DNA from: Micromonospora gifhornensis
GTDB lineage: Bacteria > Actinomycetota > Actinomycetes > Mycobacteriales > Micromonosporaceae
DNA: 64,000 bases
NCBI RefSeq assembly: GCF_016863515.1
Contig: NZ_BOPA01000014.1
Location: forward strand, 304,258 to 368,257
Direction of reading: 5' to 3'
Position numbers and translations under genes: made by a program. Below are positions 52,907 to 61,829 of this stretch, piece by piece. The notes below the pieces were generated by a model. That model was not told the origin of the DNA. It saw nothing but the letters and a program-made list of their open reading frames with translations, and did not search any database. How positions within the stretch are numbered: position 1 is the first letter of the stretch; each line of letters begins with the position of its first letter.

Positions 52907-53875
52907 ATGTCCGCAGACCGAACAGCTGTGCTGTCGCGGCAGGCCGCCGGCTCCCCGCCGGCGGCACCGCCGGGCACCACCGGGCGTACGCCCCGACCGG
53001 ACGACAGGCGCAGCAGAAGACTGTTCCTCATCGGCATGCTCGCCCCGATGACCGTGCTGCTGCTGGCGTTCACGGTCTATCCGTTCGTGTCGGTGCTGGT
53101 CAACTCGCTGCGGCACAACAACCTGACCCGGCCCGACGAGCAGGGCTTCGCCGGGCTGACCAACTTCGCCAACACTGTTGGGGAACCGGGCCTGCTCCGG
53201 GCGCTGCTGCTCACCGTCGGCATGGTCCTGGTCGCCGTGGTCGCCGAGTTCGCCCTGGGCACGCTCGCCGCCTCGCTGCTGTGGCGACCGCTGCGCGGCA
53301 GCCGCCTCTACCTGGCCCTGCTCGTGTTGCCGTTCGGCGCCACCCCGGTCGCGGCGTACCTGTCCTGGCGGCTGATGCTCAACCCGGACGGCGGACAGAT
53401 CAACGCCGCCCTGGCCGCCGTCGGACTCCCCACACCGGGCTGGACGTCGGAACCCATGCTGGCCGTGGTCGCCCTCGTGGTGGTCGACATCTGGCAGTGG
53501 GCGCCGTTCATCACCCTGGTCATGCTCGCCGGCCTGAAATCGCTGCCGGACGAGACGTTCGAAGCGGCCGCACTCGACGGCGCGAGCGCCCTGCAACGGC
53601 TGGTCCGCATCGCGCTGCCGATGCTCAAGCCACTTGTGGCCTTCGTCGTCACGATCCGCGCGATCGACGCGGTCCGCACCTTCGACTCCATCTGGATCAT
53701 CACCGGGGGAGGACCGGGCGCGGCGACCGAGACGCTTGTCGTACGCATCTACCGGACCGCCTTCAACGACCTGCACATCGGTGAGGCGTCCGCGCTGGGC
53801 CTGCTGCTGCTCGTCGTCCTGTTCATCGTCGGGAAACGGTTCGCCGCACCCGCGCTGCAACGGTTGGAGCACTAG
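52907..53875 (+). CDS. ABC sugar transporter permease (MalF-like)
   Basis: A 322-aa membrane protein with six transmembrane helices after a 40-residue disordered N-terminus. The EAA loop (DETFEAAALDGASALQRLVRIALP) is the ATPase contact. ATG 52907 (MSADRT) is used; upstream residues in frame are not conserved-looking. TAG overlaps the next start by one base. Confidence 0.88.
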   Translation: MSADRTAVLSRQAAGSPPAAPPGTTGRTPRPDDRRSRRLFLIGMLAPMTVLLLAFTVYPFVSVLVNSLRHNNLTRPDEQGFAGLTNFANTVGEPGLLRALLLTVGMVLVAVVAEFALGTLAASLLWRPLRGSRLYLALLVLPFGATPVAAYLSWRLMLNPDGGQINAALAAVGLPTPGWTSEPMLAVVALVVVDIWQWAPFITLVMLAGLKSLPDETFEAAALDGASALQRLVRIALPMLKPLVAFVVTIRAIDAVRTFDSIWIITGGGPGAATETLVVRIYRTAFNDLHIGEASALGLLLLVVLFIVGKRFAAPALQRLEH

Positions 53876-54699
53876 TGCACGAGACTCGAAAAGGCCGGGT
53901 GCTGCGGACCGCGGCGATCTGGGCCCTCATCTGCTGGTCGATCCTGCCGTTCGCCTTCATGCTCCGCGTCGGCTTCGCCGCTCCCAGCGACATCCGCGGC
54001 GGTGCCCCGGACTGGCTCGCCCCGCTGTACGTGTTCAACTTCGTCGACCTGTTCGGCGACACCGAGTTCATGGGGGCGATCGGGCGGTCGGTTCTCGTCG
54101 CGGTGGTCTCCTCCGCGATCGCCATCGCCGCCGCCACACCCGCCGCGTACGCCTGCGCCCGGATGCAGTTCAAGGGCCGGTCGGACTTCGAGTTCTGGGT
54201 GCTGTCCACCCGGATGCTCCCGGCGGTCGTCGTGGTCATCCCGTACTTCGTCCTGTTCCGCCAGATCGGCGGCATCGACACGGTGTGGGCGCTGACCGTG
54301 ATGCACACGGTGGTCAACCTCGCGGTGACCTTCTTCCTGCTCCGCAGCTTCTTCGCGGACCTGCCGGCCGCGGTCTTCGAGGCCGCCGACCTCGACGGCT
54401 GCTCGGAGACGAAGAAGTTCATGAGCGTGGCGTGGCCGATGGTCCGCAACGGCGTGGCCGCCGCCGCCGTGCTGAACTTCATCTTCTCCTGGAACGAGTT
54501 CGTCTTCGCCCTCACGCTGGCCAGCGGCGAAGCGAAGACCGTCTCGGTGGCGATGCTGGGGTTCATGCAGTTCCAGTCGGTGGCGGTCGGCCCGATGATG
54601 GCCGCCGGAACCCTGGCCGTGCTCCCCGTCGCCGTCGTGCTCTTCCTCGCGCAGAAGCAACTTGTCACCGGCATGAGCTTCGGGGCGGTGAAGGGATGA
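53875..54699 (+). CDS. ABC sugar transporter permease (MalG-like)
   Basis: A 274-aa permease with six helices and the EAA loop AVFEAADLDGCSETKKFMSVAWP. GTG 53875 shares its first base with the upstream stop. The 3' end overlaps the kinase start by four bases (ATGA). Confidence 0.9.
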   Translation: MHETRKGRVLRTAAIWALICWSILPFAFMLRVGFAAPSDIRGGAPDWLAPLYVFNFVDLFGDTEFMGAIGRSVLVAVVSSAIAIAAATPAAYACARMQFKGRSDFEFWVLSTRMLPAVVVVIPYFVLFRQIGGIDTVWALTVMHTVVNLAVTFFLLRSFFADLPAAVFEAADLDGCSETKKFMSVAWPMVRNGVAAAAVLNFIFSWNEFVFALTLASGEAKTVSVAMLGFMQFQSVAVGPMMAAGTLAVLPVAVVLFLAQKQLVTGMSFGAVKG

Positions 54700-56177
54700 C
54701 CGACGTCGTGTGCGTCGTGGACGCCGGCACCACCGGCATCCGCTGCGCCCTGGTCGACGACCAGGGCGAGGTGCACGCGCAGCGCAGCCACGAACTGGTC
54801 ATCGACCACCCCCACCCGGGCCACGCCGAGCAGTCGCTGCCGGCGATGTGGGACGTGACCGTTCTACTGCTGCGGGACATCCAGGCCCTCGCCGCACAGG
54901 CCGGGCACTGCATCGTCGCGCTCACCCTGGCTACCCAGCGGGCCTCCGTCGCCGGACTCGACAAGGACCTGCGACCGGTCACCCCGCTGGTGCTCTGGAT
55001 GGACCAGCGCGGTGACAGCGAACTGGCGGCCATGGGCCGGTCGGTGCACGCGCAGACCTACAGCCGGATCTCCGGCATGCCGTTGAGCACCATGCCGGCC
55101 CTGGCCACCCTGGTCTGGCTGCGCCACCACACCCCGCAGGCGTACGCCGACTGCGCGTACTTCGTCGGGGTCCAGGAGTGGCTGCTGCACAAGTTGGCCG
55201 GCGGCCCGCCGCAGGTCGACCGCAGCTGTGCGTCCTGGTTCGGATTGCTCGACCTGCACGCCGGGCGCTGGAGCACCGACCTGCTCGACGCGTTCGACAT
55301 CGGCGAGGACCGGCTGCCCACGCTGCGTGCCTGCACCGACGTCGCCGGTCGACTTCTCGACGAGGTGGCCCACGCCACGGGCCTGCCCGGTGGGCTGCCC
55401 GTGCACGTCGGCGGCGGCGACCAGCAGTGCTCGGCGGCCGGGGGCGGTGGTGTGCGGGCCGGTGCCGCCACCGTCAACCTGGGCACCTCGGCGACGATGG
55501 TCTTCCCGGCCGCCGTCGGCGACGCCCCCGACGTCGCGGGCTTCGTCCGCGCCGCACACGTCGTCGAGGACCACGTATCGGTCGAGGGGACCATCCCCGC
55601 CTGCGGATCGGTGCTCCGCTGGCTGCGAGCCCTGCTGCGCTACGGCGACGACGACGCCGCGTACGAGCGCATGTCCGCCGACGCCGAGGAGGTCGAACCC
55701 GGCGCCCGGGGTCTGCTGTTCGCACCGACGATGGCGGGCGTCGGAACCCCGCACTGGACGGCCGCGAACGGTCGGATGAACGGCCTCGACTTCGCCCACG
55801 GACCCGCATTTCTCGTCCGCGCCGCGATGGAAGGCATCGCCCTTCAGGTCCGAGACGTGCTGCAGCACCTGCCGCCGGCACTGGCCGGGCCGACGCTGAC
55901 CGCGATCGGCGGCGGCGCCCGATCCGCGGTGTTCTGCCAGATCCTGGCCGACGTCACCGGCACCGCCGTCGAGGTGCCGGCGGGTGACCCGCAGGCGGCA
56001 CCGCTGCGCGGCGCGGCCATGTCGGCCTGGGTGGGCCTCGGCCGCTACGACGACCTCGCCCACGCCGCCGGCCCGCTCGGCGCTGCCCGACGCCACCGGC
56101 CCGACCCCACCACCGCCCCTGTTTACGACGCGCTGTACGACCGGTACCTCGACCTGTCGAGCCTGGCCGCGGCGTGA
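54696..56177 (+). CDS. FGGY-family carbohydrate kinase
   Basis: A 493-aa sugar kinase of the xylulokinase/glycerol kinase fold. The N-terminal phosphate-binding VVDAGTTGIRCAL and ATQRASVAG, the catalytic Asp in VGGGDQQ, and the adenosine-binding TAIGGGARSAVFCQILAD are seen. The substrate is likely a sugar or polyol imported by the transporter; family-level sequence does not tell which. ATG 54696 overlaps the permease stop. Confidence 0.9.
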   Translation: MTDVVCVVDAGTTGIRCALVDDQGEVHAQRSHELVIDHPHPGHAEQSLPAMWDVTVLLLRDIQALAAQAGHCIVALTLATQRASVAGLDKDLRPVTPLVLWMDQRGDSELAAMGRSVHAQTYSRISGMPLSTMPALATLVWLRHHTPQAYADCAYFVGVQEWLLHKLAGGPPQVDRSCASWFGLLDLHAGRWSTDLLDAFDIGEDRLPTLRACTDVAGRLLDEVAHATGLPGGLPVHVGGGDQQCSAAGGGGVRAGAATVNLGTSATMVFPAAVGDAPDVAGFVRAAHVVEDHVSVEGTIPACGSVLRWLRALLRYGDDDAAYERMSADAEEVEPGARGLLFAPTMAGVGTPHWTAANGRMNGLDFAHGPAFLVRAAMEGIALQVRDVLQHLPPALAGPTLTAIGGGARSAVFCQILADVTGTAVEVPAGDPQAAPLRGAAMSAWVGLGRYDDLAHAAGPLGAARRHRPDPTTAPVYDALYDRYLDLSSLAAA

Positions 56178-56203
56178 CGCGCACGAGCAAGGAGAACACG
56201 AGA

Positions 56204-57253
56204 ATGCAAGCCCACCCTGCCGACGAAGAGTCGATGCGGGCGTTGATGCTGACCGGTGACCGCCACTCGGAGGTGCGCCCGGTGCCGCGCCCGGTGCCGG
56301 CCCACGACGAGGTGCTGGTCCGGGTGACCGTGTCCGCGGTGTGCGGCAGCGACCTGCCGCACTACCGCAAGTCGGCGCAGGAACTCGGCCACCGGCTGCA
56401 CACGGTTCCCGGCCACGAGGCGGTGGGAGTGATCGCCCGGGCCGCCGCCAGCGGCGACGGACCGGCCGAAGGCACCCGGGTCATCGTCTACCAGCACTCG
56501 GGCTGCGGCGACTGCACCTTCTGCCTCAGCGGCGAGCCGATGTTCTGCGCCGACCGGCGCACCCTGGGCAACCACCGCAGCGGAGCGGACGGTGAATACC
56601 TCACCGCGCCGGCCACCGGAGTCCTGCCCGTACCCGCCGACGTCAGCGACGCCATGGCGGCCCTGATCGCCTGCAACTTCGGCACCGCGTACTCGGCATT
56701 CCGCAAGTCCAGGGTCGCGGTGGGTGACCGGGTGGCGGTGTTCGGCCTCGGGCCGGTGGGTTGCTGCGTGGTGGCCCTCGCGGCGGCCGCCGGAGCAGAG
56801 GTCTTCGCCGTCGACCCGATCGAGGGGCGGCGAGACCTGGCCAAGACCCTCGGCGCCGGCACGGTCATCGACCCGATCGCGCAGGACCCGGTGGCCGCCG
56901 TCGCGGCCGTGACCGAGGGGCGCGGACCCGAGGTCATCTTCGAATGCTCCGCCAACCCGGCCGCACAGACCCAGGTGATGAAGCTGGCCCGGCCGCACGG
57001 CACCGTCGTGCTGCTGGGCGCCAACAACAGCATGGAGATCGACCCCGGCGTCGACGTCATTCGCAAGGAACTGCGGGTCATCGGCAGTTGGGTCTTCACG
57101 CAGCCCGAGTTCCCGGCGGTCCTGCGGGCGGCCCGCAGCCTCCCCGCGCTGCAACACCTGATCACCGACCCCTTCCCCGCGCAGCGGGCCCCCGAAGCGT
57201 TGGCCGCGGCTGACGCCGGGCACATCGGCAAGGTGCTGATCGACTGGTCCTGA
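56204..57253 (+). CDS. zinc-dependent alcohol/polyol dehydrogenase
   Basis: A 349-aa MDR enzyme. Catalytic zinc ligands are visible in AVCGSD (Cys) and PGHEAVG (His, Glu); the structural zinc loop GCGDCTFCLSGEPMFC has four Cys; the NAD site is FGLGPVG. It oxidises a hydroxyl, probably a sugar phosphate or polyol. ATG 56204 has AAGGAG eight to nine bases upstream; a GTG at 56174 overlaps the kinase stop region and is less likely. Confidence 0.9.
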   Translation: MQAHPADEESMRALMLTGDRHSEVRPVPRPVPAHDEVLVRVTVSAVCGSDLPHYRKSAQELGHRLHTVPGHEAVGVIARAAASGDGPAEGTRVIVYQHSGCGDCTFCLSGEPMFCADRRTLGNHRSGADGEYLTAPATGVLPVPADVSDAMAALIACNFGTAYSAFRKSRVAVGDRVAVFGLGPVGCCVVALAAAAGAEVFAVDPIEGRRDLAKTLGAGTVIDPIAQDPVAAVAAVTEGRGPEVIFECSANPAAQTQVMKLARPHGTVVLLGANNSMEIDPGVDVIRKELRVIGSWVFTQPEFPAVLRAARSLPALQHLITDPFPAQRAPEALAAADAGHIGKVLIDWS

Positions 57254-57382
57254 CCCGATCAGGCGCACCTCCCGCTCCGGCAATTCCCTTTCCCTCACCC
57301 TCCCGGTTCGACCCACCCGTGCGGTTGCCGACGTACCACGCCGACCGCAGGGTGCCGCACGCCCGCAGAAGGAGATCCCGCA

Positions 57383-58093
57383 ATGACTTCCGCCACCACG
57401 GCCCTGCCCGCCGACCTGACTCCGGCCGCCCTCGCGCCGTACATCCAGCACACACTCATCGAGGTCGGCACCACCCGGGACCGCATGATCAAGCACGCCG
57501 AGGAAGCCCTGAAGTACGGCTTCAACGCTGCGATGGTGCCCGGTTCCTGGGTGCAGGTCGTCGCCGACGTGCTGCGCGGCAGCGGCGTCCAGGTCGCCTC
57601 CGCGCTCGACTTCCCGACCGTCGGGGTCACCACCAGCGCCGGCAAGGCGTACGAGGCGGAGAGCCTGGTGCGCGCCGGTGCCCAGCAGATCGACATCGGT
57701 GTCCAGATCGGCTGGCTGAAGAGCGGCATGTACGACGAGTTCCGCGAGGACATCGCCGGTGTGGTCCGCGCGTCCGGCGTCCCGATCAAGGTGATGCTCG
57801 AACTACCGCTGCTCACCGAGGCGGAGCGCGAGACCGCCGTCGAACTGTCCATCGAGGCCGGTGCCGCGTATCTGAAGAACGCCAGCAGCGGTGCGATCGA
57901 GGTCGCCAACCCGGCCAGCATCGGCTACCTGGTGGCACGTGCCGCCGGCCGGACCAGGGTCAAGGCGTCGGGCAGCATCAAGTCCTACCCCCAGGCCGTC
58001 GGACTCCTGCGTGCCGGTGCCGAACTGCTCGGCACCAGCGCCGGCATCGCGATCGTGACCGACTCGGCCAACGAGGAGACGATCAGCTACTGA
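57383..58093 (+). CDS. DeoC/LacD-like class I aldolase
   Basis: A 236-aa TIM-barrel aldolase of the deoxyribose-phosphate aldolase family. The Schiff-base Lys is in AYLKNASSG and the second Lys in RVKASGSIKS; DIGVQIGWLKSG replaces the usual DMVINIGALKSG. AAGGAGAT precedes the ATG. The context suggests cleavage of a phosphorylated sugar made by the kinase and dehydrogenase. A small hairpin (GGGTGG-ACC-CCACCC, 58096-58110) follows. Confidence 0.85.
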   Translation: MTSATTALPADLTPAALAPYIQHTLIEVGTTRDRMIKHAEEALKYGFNAAMVPGSWVQVVADVLRGSGVQVASALDFPTVGVTTSAGKAYEAESLVRAGAQQIDIGVQIGWLKSGMYDEFREDIAGVVRASGVPIKVMLELPLLTEAERETAVELSIEAGAAYLKNASSGAIEVANPASIGYLVARAAGRTRVKASGSIKSYPQAVGLLRAGAELLGTSAGIAIVTDSANEETISY

Positions 58094-58095
58094 TC

Positions 58096-58110
58096 GGGTG
58101 GACCCCACCC
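58096..58110 (+). terminator. short hairpin at the end of the sugar operon
   Basis: GGGTGG-ACC-CCACCC, a 6-bp stem with three-base loop, two bases past the aldolase stop. Short but GC-rich. Confidence 0.4.
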
Positions 58111-58199
58111 CCGGGGATGTCGGCTGTCGTCGGCATCGTCAGTCGACACCCTGGGGGCCTGTCTCCCGCCTCCCGCCTCCCGGCTTCCGCTGACCGGCT

Positions 58200-58223
58200 G
58201 AACCGATTCCGGTCGGGGACCGT
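58200..58223 (+). promoter_or_regulatory. candidate ECF-type promoter
   Basis: GAACC, 16 bases, then CGT upstream of the lipoprotein gene matches the usual AAC-N16/17-CGT form of ECF sigma promoters. The sigma factor at 40012 is one candidate; others exist outside the window. Confidence 0.4.
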
Positions 58224-58282
58224 GTGGATGCCGAACGGCTTCCGGACGAACCGGGGCCGGATAGGAACTGGGAGACCCCGAG

Positions 58283-59212
58283 ATGATGCGCAAGCGCCTA
58301 GTGCCCGTTGTTGCCCTCATGGCTGCAGGCGTCGGGTTGGCGGCGTGTAGTACCACCCCCGAGGCGCCCGCGCCGGCGAGGGCCTCCGCGCCGGCCGGCG
58401 GCGAGGCCGCCGCACCCGAGGACGGGGCTGCCGGCGGCGATCCCGCGCTGCTCTCCGGCACCGCGAAGTCGAACAACTCGGCCGCCAACACCGGTGACTG
58501 GGCGGTGCCGAACGGTGGCCTCCCAGTGGGCGCGGCCCGTCAGTCGGCGCAACGGTGGGTGCAGTTGACCGCCAGTCGGGCCGGCGACCTCAACCCGGTG
58601 GTCGTCAACGGTGCGGGGCTGACGCTCTACCGCTTCGACAACGACAGCAACAACCCGCCCACCTCTACCTGCAACGGCGAGTGCGCGCAGACCTGGCCAC
58701 CGGTCACGGTCTCGCCGAGCGGCAAGATCTTCGTCGCCGGAATCAAGCCGTCGGCGGTCGGAACGGTCAAGCGTGCCGACGGCACCCTCCAGGTCACCAT
58801 CGGCGGCTGGCCGGTGTACCGGTTCGCCCAGGACACCAAGCGCGGCGACACCCTCGGCCAGGGCGTCGGCGGCACCTGGTTCGGCGTGACCCCGGCCGGC
58901 GGCAAGGCCGGCGTACCGGCGGGCGGTCAGCAGACCCCGGACACCGGTGAGACGAACGTCCCGCCGGCCACCAGCGCCGTCTTCTTCGACGACGCCAACT
59001 TCAGCGACATTGGCGCCTCTCAGGGCGTGGCCGGCAACGGGTGCCAGAACCTGGCACGTCCGGGTGTCGCCTCCTCCATCGCGGCCCCGGGCTCGTTCAA
59101 GGTCTGGGCGGGCCCGGACTGCACCGGCCGATCGCAGGTCATCAACGGTGACGTCGCCGACCTGGCGACGATCGGCTTCGACAACGCCATCGCCTCGGTC
59201 CGCTTCAACTGA
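58283..59212 (+). CDS. secreted-repeat lipoprotein with crystallin-like C-terminus
   Basis: A 309-aa lipoprotein. The signal ends in a lipobox (GLAAC, Cys at about residue 22). Two COG4315/PF03640-type repeats follow: LTLYRFDNDSNNPPTSTCNGEC-like and LQVTIGGWPVYRF. The C-terminal 80 residues (VFFDDANFSD, VWAGPDCTGRS) resemble a beta/gamma-crystallin or I36-inhibitor-like module. GGGAG precedes ATG 58283; ATG 58286 is equally possible. It is convergent with the paralogous gene at 59307. Confidence 0.8.
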   Translation: MMRKRLVPVVALMAAGVGLAACSTTPEAPAPARASAPAGGEAAAPEDGAAGGDPALLSGTAKSNNSAANTGDWAVPNGGLPVGAARQSAQRWVQLTASRAGDLNPVVVNGAGLTLYRFDNDSNNPPTSTCNGECAQTWPPVTVSPSGKIFVAGIKPSAVGTVKRADGTLQVTIGGWPVYRFAQDTKRGDTLGQGVGGTWFGVTPAGGKAGVPAGGQQTPDTGETNVPPATSAVFFDDANFSDIGASQGVAGNGCQNLARPGVASSIAAPGSFKVWAGPDCTGRSQVINGDVADLATIGFDNAIASVRFN

Positions 59213-59219
59213 TCGTCAA

Positions 59220-59261
59220 CGGGTGTGCCGGTCCGGCTCTTTCGCCGGGCCGGCACACCCG
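59220..59261. terminator. terminator between two convergent lipoprotein genes
   Basis: CGGGTGTGCCGG pairs perfectly with CCGGCACACCCG (12 bp), with a further inner CCGGC/GCCGG pairing. It serves both convergent genes. Confidence 0.75.
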
Positions 59262-59306
59262 TCTTCGGGTCGGCCGCGACAGGGCTGTCCCACCGTGGGT
59301 CTGCTG

Positions 59307-59819
59307 TCAACCACCCGTGCCGGCCCTGCTGCCGTCCGGGCCCACCACGAACCACAGTCCGTCGACACCGTGACCCGTGGTGCGCCCCGGCACCGTGTCG
59401 TCGGCGAAGCGGTAGACCGGCCAACCGCCCACCGTCACCTGCTGCGTGCCATCCGCACGGGCCACTGCGCCCAGCCGGGCCGGGTCGAGGTTCTCGAATC
59501 TGATCCGCTCGCTGGTCAACACCGGCAGCCACCGCGTCAGGCAGTCGTCCGTACAGGTGGATCGGGACGGCGAGGCGTTGTCCCGATCGAACCGGTAGAG
59601 CGTGAAACCCTTCCCGTCGAGGACCACGGGGCCGAGCTGCGGATGTTCGCCGAGCTGCACCGACGCCGGCCAGTAACCCCCGTCCGGGCTGCGCCGGCCG
59701 AGGTCGTCCGGCTGGGGTACGGCAACCGGGTCGGTGACCGTCGTGGTGCATCCGGAGGCGAGGAGCGCGGCGGTCAGCGCGAGGGCGCCGAGCAGGGTAC
59801 GGGAGGGGAGTGCCTTCAT
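59307..59819 (-). CDS. secreted-repeat lipoprotein (COG4315 type)
   Basis: A 170-aa lipoprotein with a lipobox near ASGC (Cys at about residue 24) and two PF03640-like repeats (FTLYRFDRDNASPSRSTC; QQVTVGGWPVYRFADD). Paralogue of the 58283 gene without its C-terminal module. ATG 59819 is used; a GTG at 59825 adds two residues. Role in the envelope unknown; the repeats carry paired Cys. Confidence 0.85.
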   Translation of the reverse strand: MKALPSRTLLGALALTAALLASGCTTTVTDPVAVPQPDDLGRRSPDGGYWPASVQLGEHPQLGPVVLDGKGFTLYRFDRDNASPSRSTCTDDCLTRWLPVLTSERIRFENLDPARLGAVARADGTQQVTVGGWPVYRFADDTVPGRTTGHGVDGLWFVVGPDGSRAGTGG

Positions 59820-59860
59820 CGCCACACCAATCGATCGACGGGGTCGGACAGGGAAGCCGG

Positions 59861-61189
59861 TCAGCGGCGCGAGTTCGAGACGACTCGACCGCGTGGCGGC
59901 CGACGGTCGAGGTCGAGGTCGAGCACACCGACGTCGAGCGTCCCGTCGGCGTCGACCGTGAACCGCCAGGCGGCGTTCGGTGCGTCGCCGACGACCAGGA
60001 CCGCTGCGGTGCTGCCCGACGCGGCCGCCAGCGCGCCGAGGCGTTCCAGCTCGGCCGCAGGGAGCACGGTGGTGACCAGCACCAGGTGGTCGTGCAGTAC
60101 GTCGGGTCGGTGGCTTGCGCCGATGCCGCCGGCCGCAGGTGTCAGGACCGTCCGCGCGTCGGGGACGATCCGGACCTGCTCCGATGCCGGCCAGATGGGC
60201 GACGGCGGACCGACCACGCTGACCGTGAGGGATGCCGCGGCCGCGTGCCGACCGATCTCGTCGAGGAAGGTACGGGCGACGCTGATGGCGGCCTGGGAGT
60301 CCCCGGTGAGCGCGACGATTCCCGGCGCGCGTGCCAGGTTGACGACGGCCAACTCACCCTGGACCGTCCCGACGGTGGCGAGCAGCGGCAACCCGTCGCC
60401 GCTGTCGGCACTCTCGTCGAGCTGCCAGGTCGGCGTCTCCCAGATCGCACCCTGCTGCCGCGCCTGCCAGGGAGGCGGGGCGTCCGACAGCGCCGGTGCG
60501 AGCCGCAGCGAGACCCGTTCCGCTCCGACCAGTGCCGCGTACACCTGGGCCTGGGTGGACTGCGCGGCGAGTTGCCGCAGGGCGCGGTCCAGGACCTGCC
60601 GTGAGTCCGGCGTCGGGGCCGGGTGCGTCGACCTGGCCGCGCGGCGGCGAGCCAGCAGGAGCAGTACGGGCCCGACGACCGCCAGCAGCACCGCGCCGCC
60701 ACCGAGCAGCGTCGCCGTGACCGGTGTGAACCCCAGGATCTCGCCGCCGTCTGCCGCCGGGGCACCAGGCACCGGAGCATTCGCCTGCGGTCGGTCAGCG
60801 GGCTGCTGGCCCTCGTTCGGCGTGGCCGACGGCGGCGGACCGATCCGGATCTCACCGGAGGTGGCGCCTGCGGGAAGGACGAAGACCCAGCCAGCCATGA
60901 TCGGCTGATCCGGATCGGTCAACGCGAGCCCGTCCGGCTGGGTGCGCCCCTCGTTGAGGTCGAACAGTTCCGGTGCGCGCCGGGCATCGCCGAGCACCCG
61001 GTCGGCCACCCCGGCCAGGGTGAGATCACTCGCCGTGCCGGGTTCGCCCGGCACCACCCAGTACGGCACCGAGGGCGGCACCGCGCCAGCGGTGCCGGCA
61101 GCCATCGGCAACAGCAGGAGCAGCAGCGCAGCGGCGACGGCGGCCAACAGCCGATACCCCGCCGCCCGCGACGGACCAGGCCGGGTCAT
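59861..61189 (-). CDS. membrane protein with LysM-like domain, T7SS-associated
   Basis: A 442-aa membrane protein. It has an N-terminal signal/transmembrane stretch, then an extracytoplasmic LysM-like region (YWVVPGEPGTASDLTLAGVADRVLG... ending WVFVLP), a second transmembrane helix near residue 205, and a cytoplasmic domain of about 200 residues rich in beta strands. It overlaps the upstream SseB-like gene by ATGA at 61186-61189. The layout resembles envelope proteins near type VII-like secretion genes. Peptidoglycan binding is inferred. Confidence 0.7.
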   Translation of the reverse strand: MTRPGPSRAAGYRLLAAVAAALLLLLLPMAAGTAGAVPPSVPYWVVPGEPGTASDLTLAGVADRVLGDARRAPELFDLNEGRTQPDGLALTDPDQPIMAGWVFVLPAGATSGEIRIGPPPSATPNEGQQPADRPQANAPVPGAPAADGGEILGFTPVTATLLGGGAVLLAVVGPVLLLLARRRAARSTHPAPTPDSRQVLDRALRQLAAQSTQAQVYAALVGAERVSLRLAPALSDAPPPWQARQQGAIWETPTWQLDESADSGDGLPLLATVGTVQGELAVVNLARAPGIVALTGDSQAAISVARTFLDEIGRHAAAASLTVSVVGPPSPIWPASEQVRIVPDARTVLTPAAGGIGASHRPDVLHDHLVLVTTVLPAAELERLGALAAASGSTAAVLVVGDAPNAAWRFTVDADGTLDVGVLDLDLDRRPPRGRVVSNSRR

Positions 61190-61725
61190 CCGGTGACAGC
61201 CGCACGTAGCGCGCCGGCGAACAGCCGCATCGACGCGGAACCGCCCGGATTGAGCAGCACGTCGACCTCCTCGGGCAGCAGCTGCACCAACTCGACGGCG
61301 CTGACCTGCCGCCAGCCTGCTGCTTGCACCCGACGTCGGTCCGCCGCCCCGGTGGCGACGAGGACACACGGCACCCCGTCGGGTGCGGGCGCCACGATGA
61401 CGCGACCCTCGTCGTCGACGGCGATCTCGGTCAGGCTGTCCCGCAGCGCGAGCAGCACCAGGTCCGGGTCGGCCTGCCCGTCCGCCACCAGCTTTGCCGC
61501 GGCGTCGACCGGTCCGGTCGGCGCGTCCTGGTCTGCGGGCAGGTAGAGCGGGTTGGGCTCGAACGCGCCGACGGTCCCGTCGTCGTCGACGAGCCAGCCA
61601 CCGACGATCGACGCCACGGGCGGTACCGCCCGCGCCTGCTCGTCGGTCTCCGACGGTGGCGACCAGTCACTGTCCAGCAGCAGCATCCAGTTCCGGTCGA
61701 CGCTCGTGTCGTCCGATCCGCTCAC
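61186..61725 (-). CDS. type VII secretion-associated / SseB-like protein
   Basis: A 179-aa soluble protein. The N-terminal WSPPSE-containing region is followed by PVASIVGGWLVDDDGTVGAFEPNPLYLP and the SseB-type core. The end SASMRLFAGALR is typical of actinobacterial T7SS-associated proteins. GTG 61725 has GGGAG seven bases upstream; ATG 61758 is possible. It lies between the toxin-like gene and the membrane protein, in one minus-strand operon. Confidence 0.7.
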   Translation of the reverse strand: MSGSDDTSVDRNWMLLLDSDWSPPSETDEQARAVPPVASIVGGWLVDDDGTVGAFEPNPLYLPADQDAPTGPVDAAAKLVADGQADPDLVLLALRDSLTEIAVDDEGRVIVAPAPDGVPCVLVATGAADRRRVQAAGWRQVSAVELVQLLPEEVDVLLNPGGSASMRLFAGALRAAVTG

Positions 61726-61829
61726 GTGCGCACTCCCTTGCTGATAACCGCTCGGCATCAATCGTCGATCCTGATCGTGGTCTTGCCGTCCGCCGCTGTC
61801 CGGTGCAGGGCATCCGCCGGGCGCTGCAC

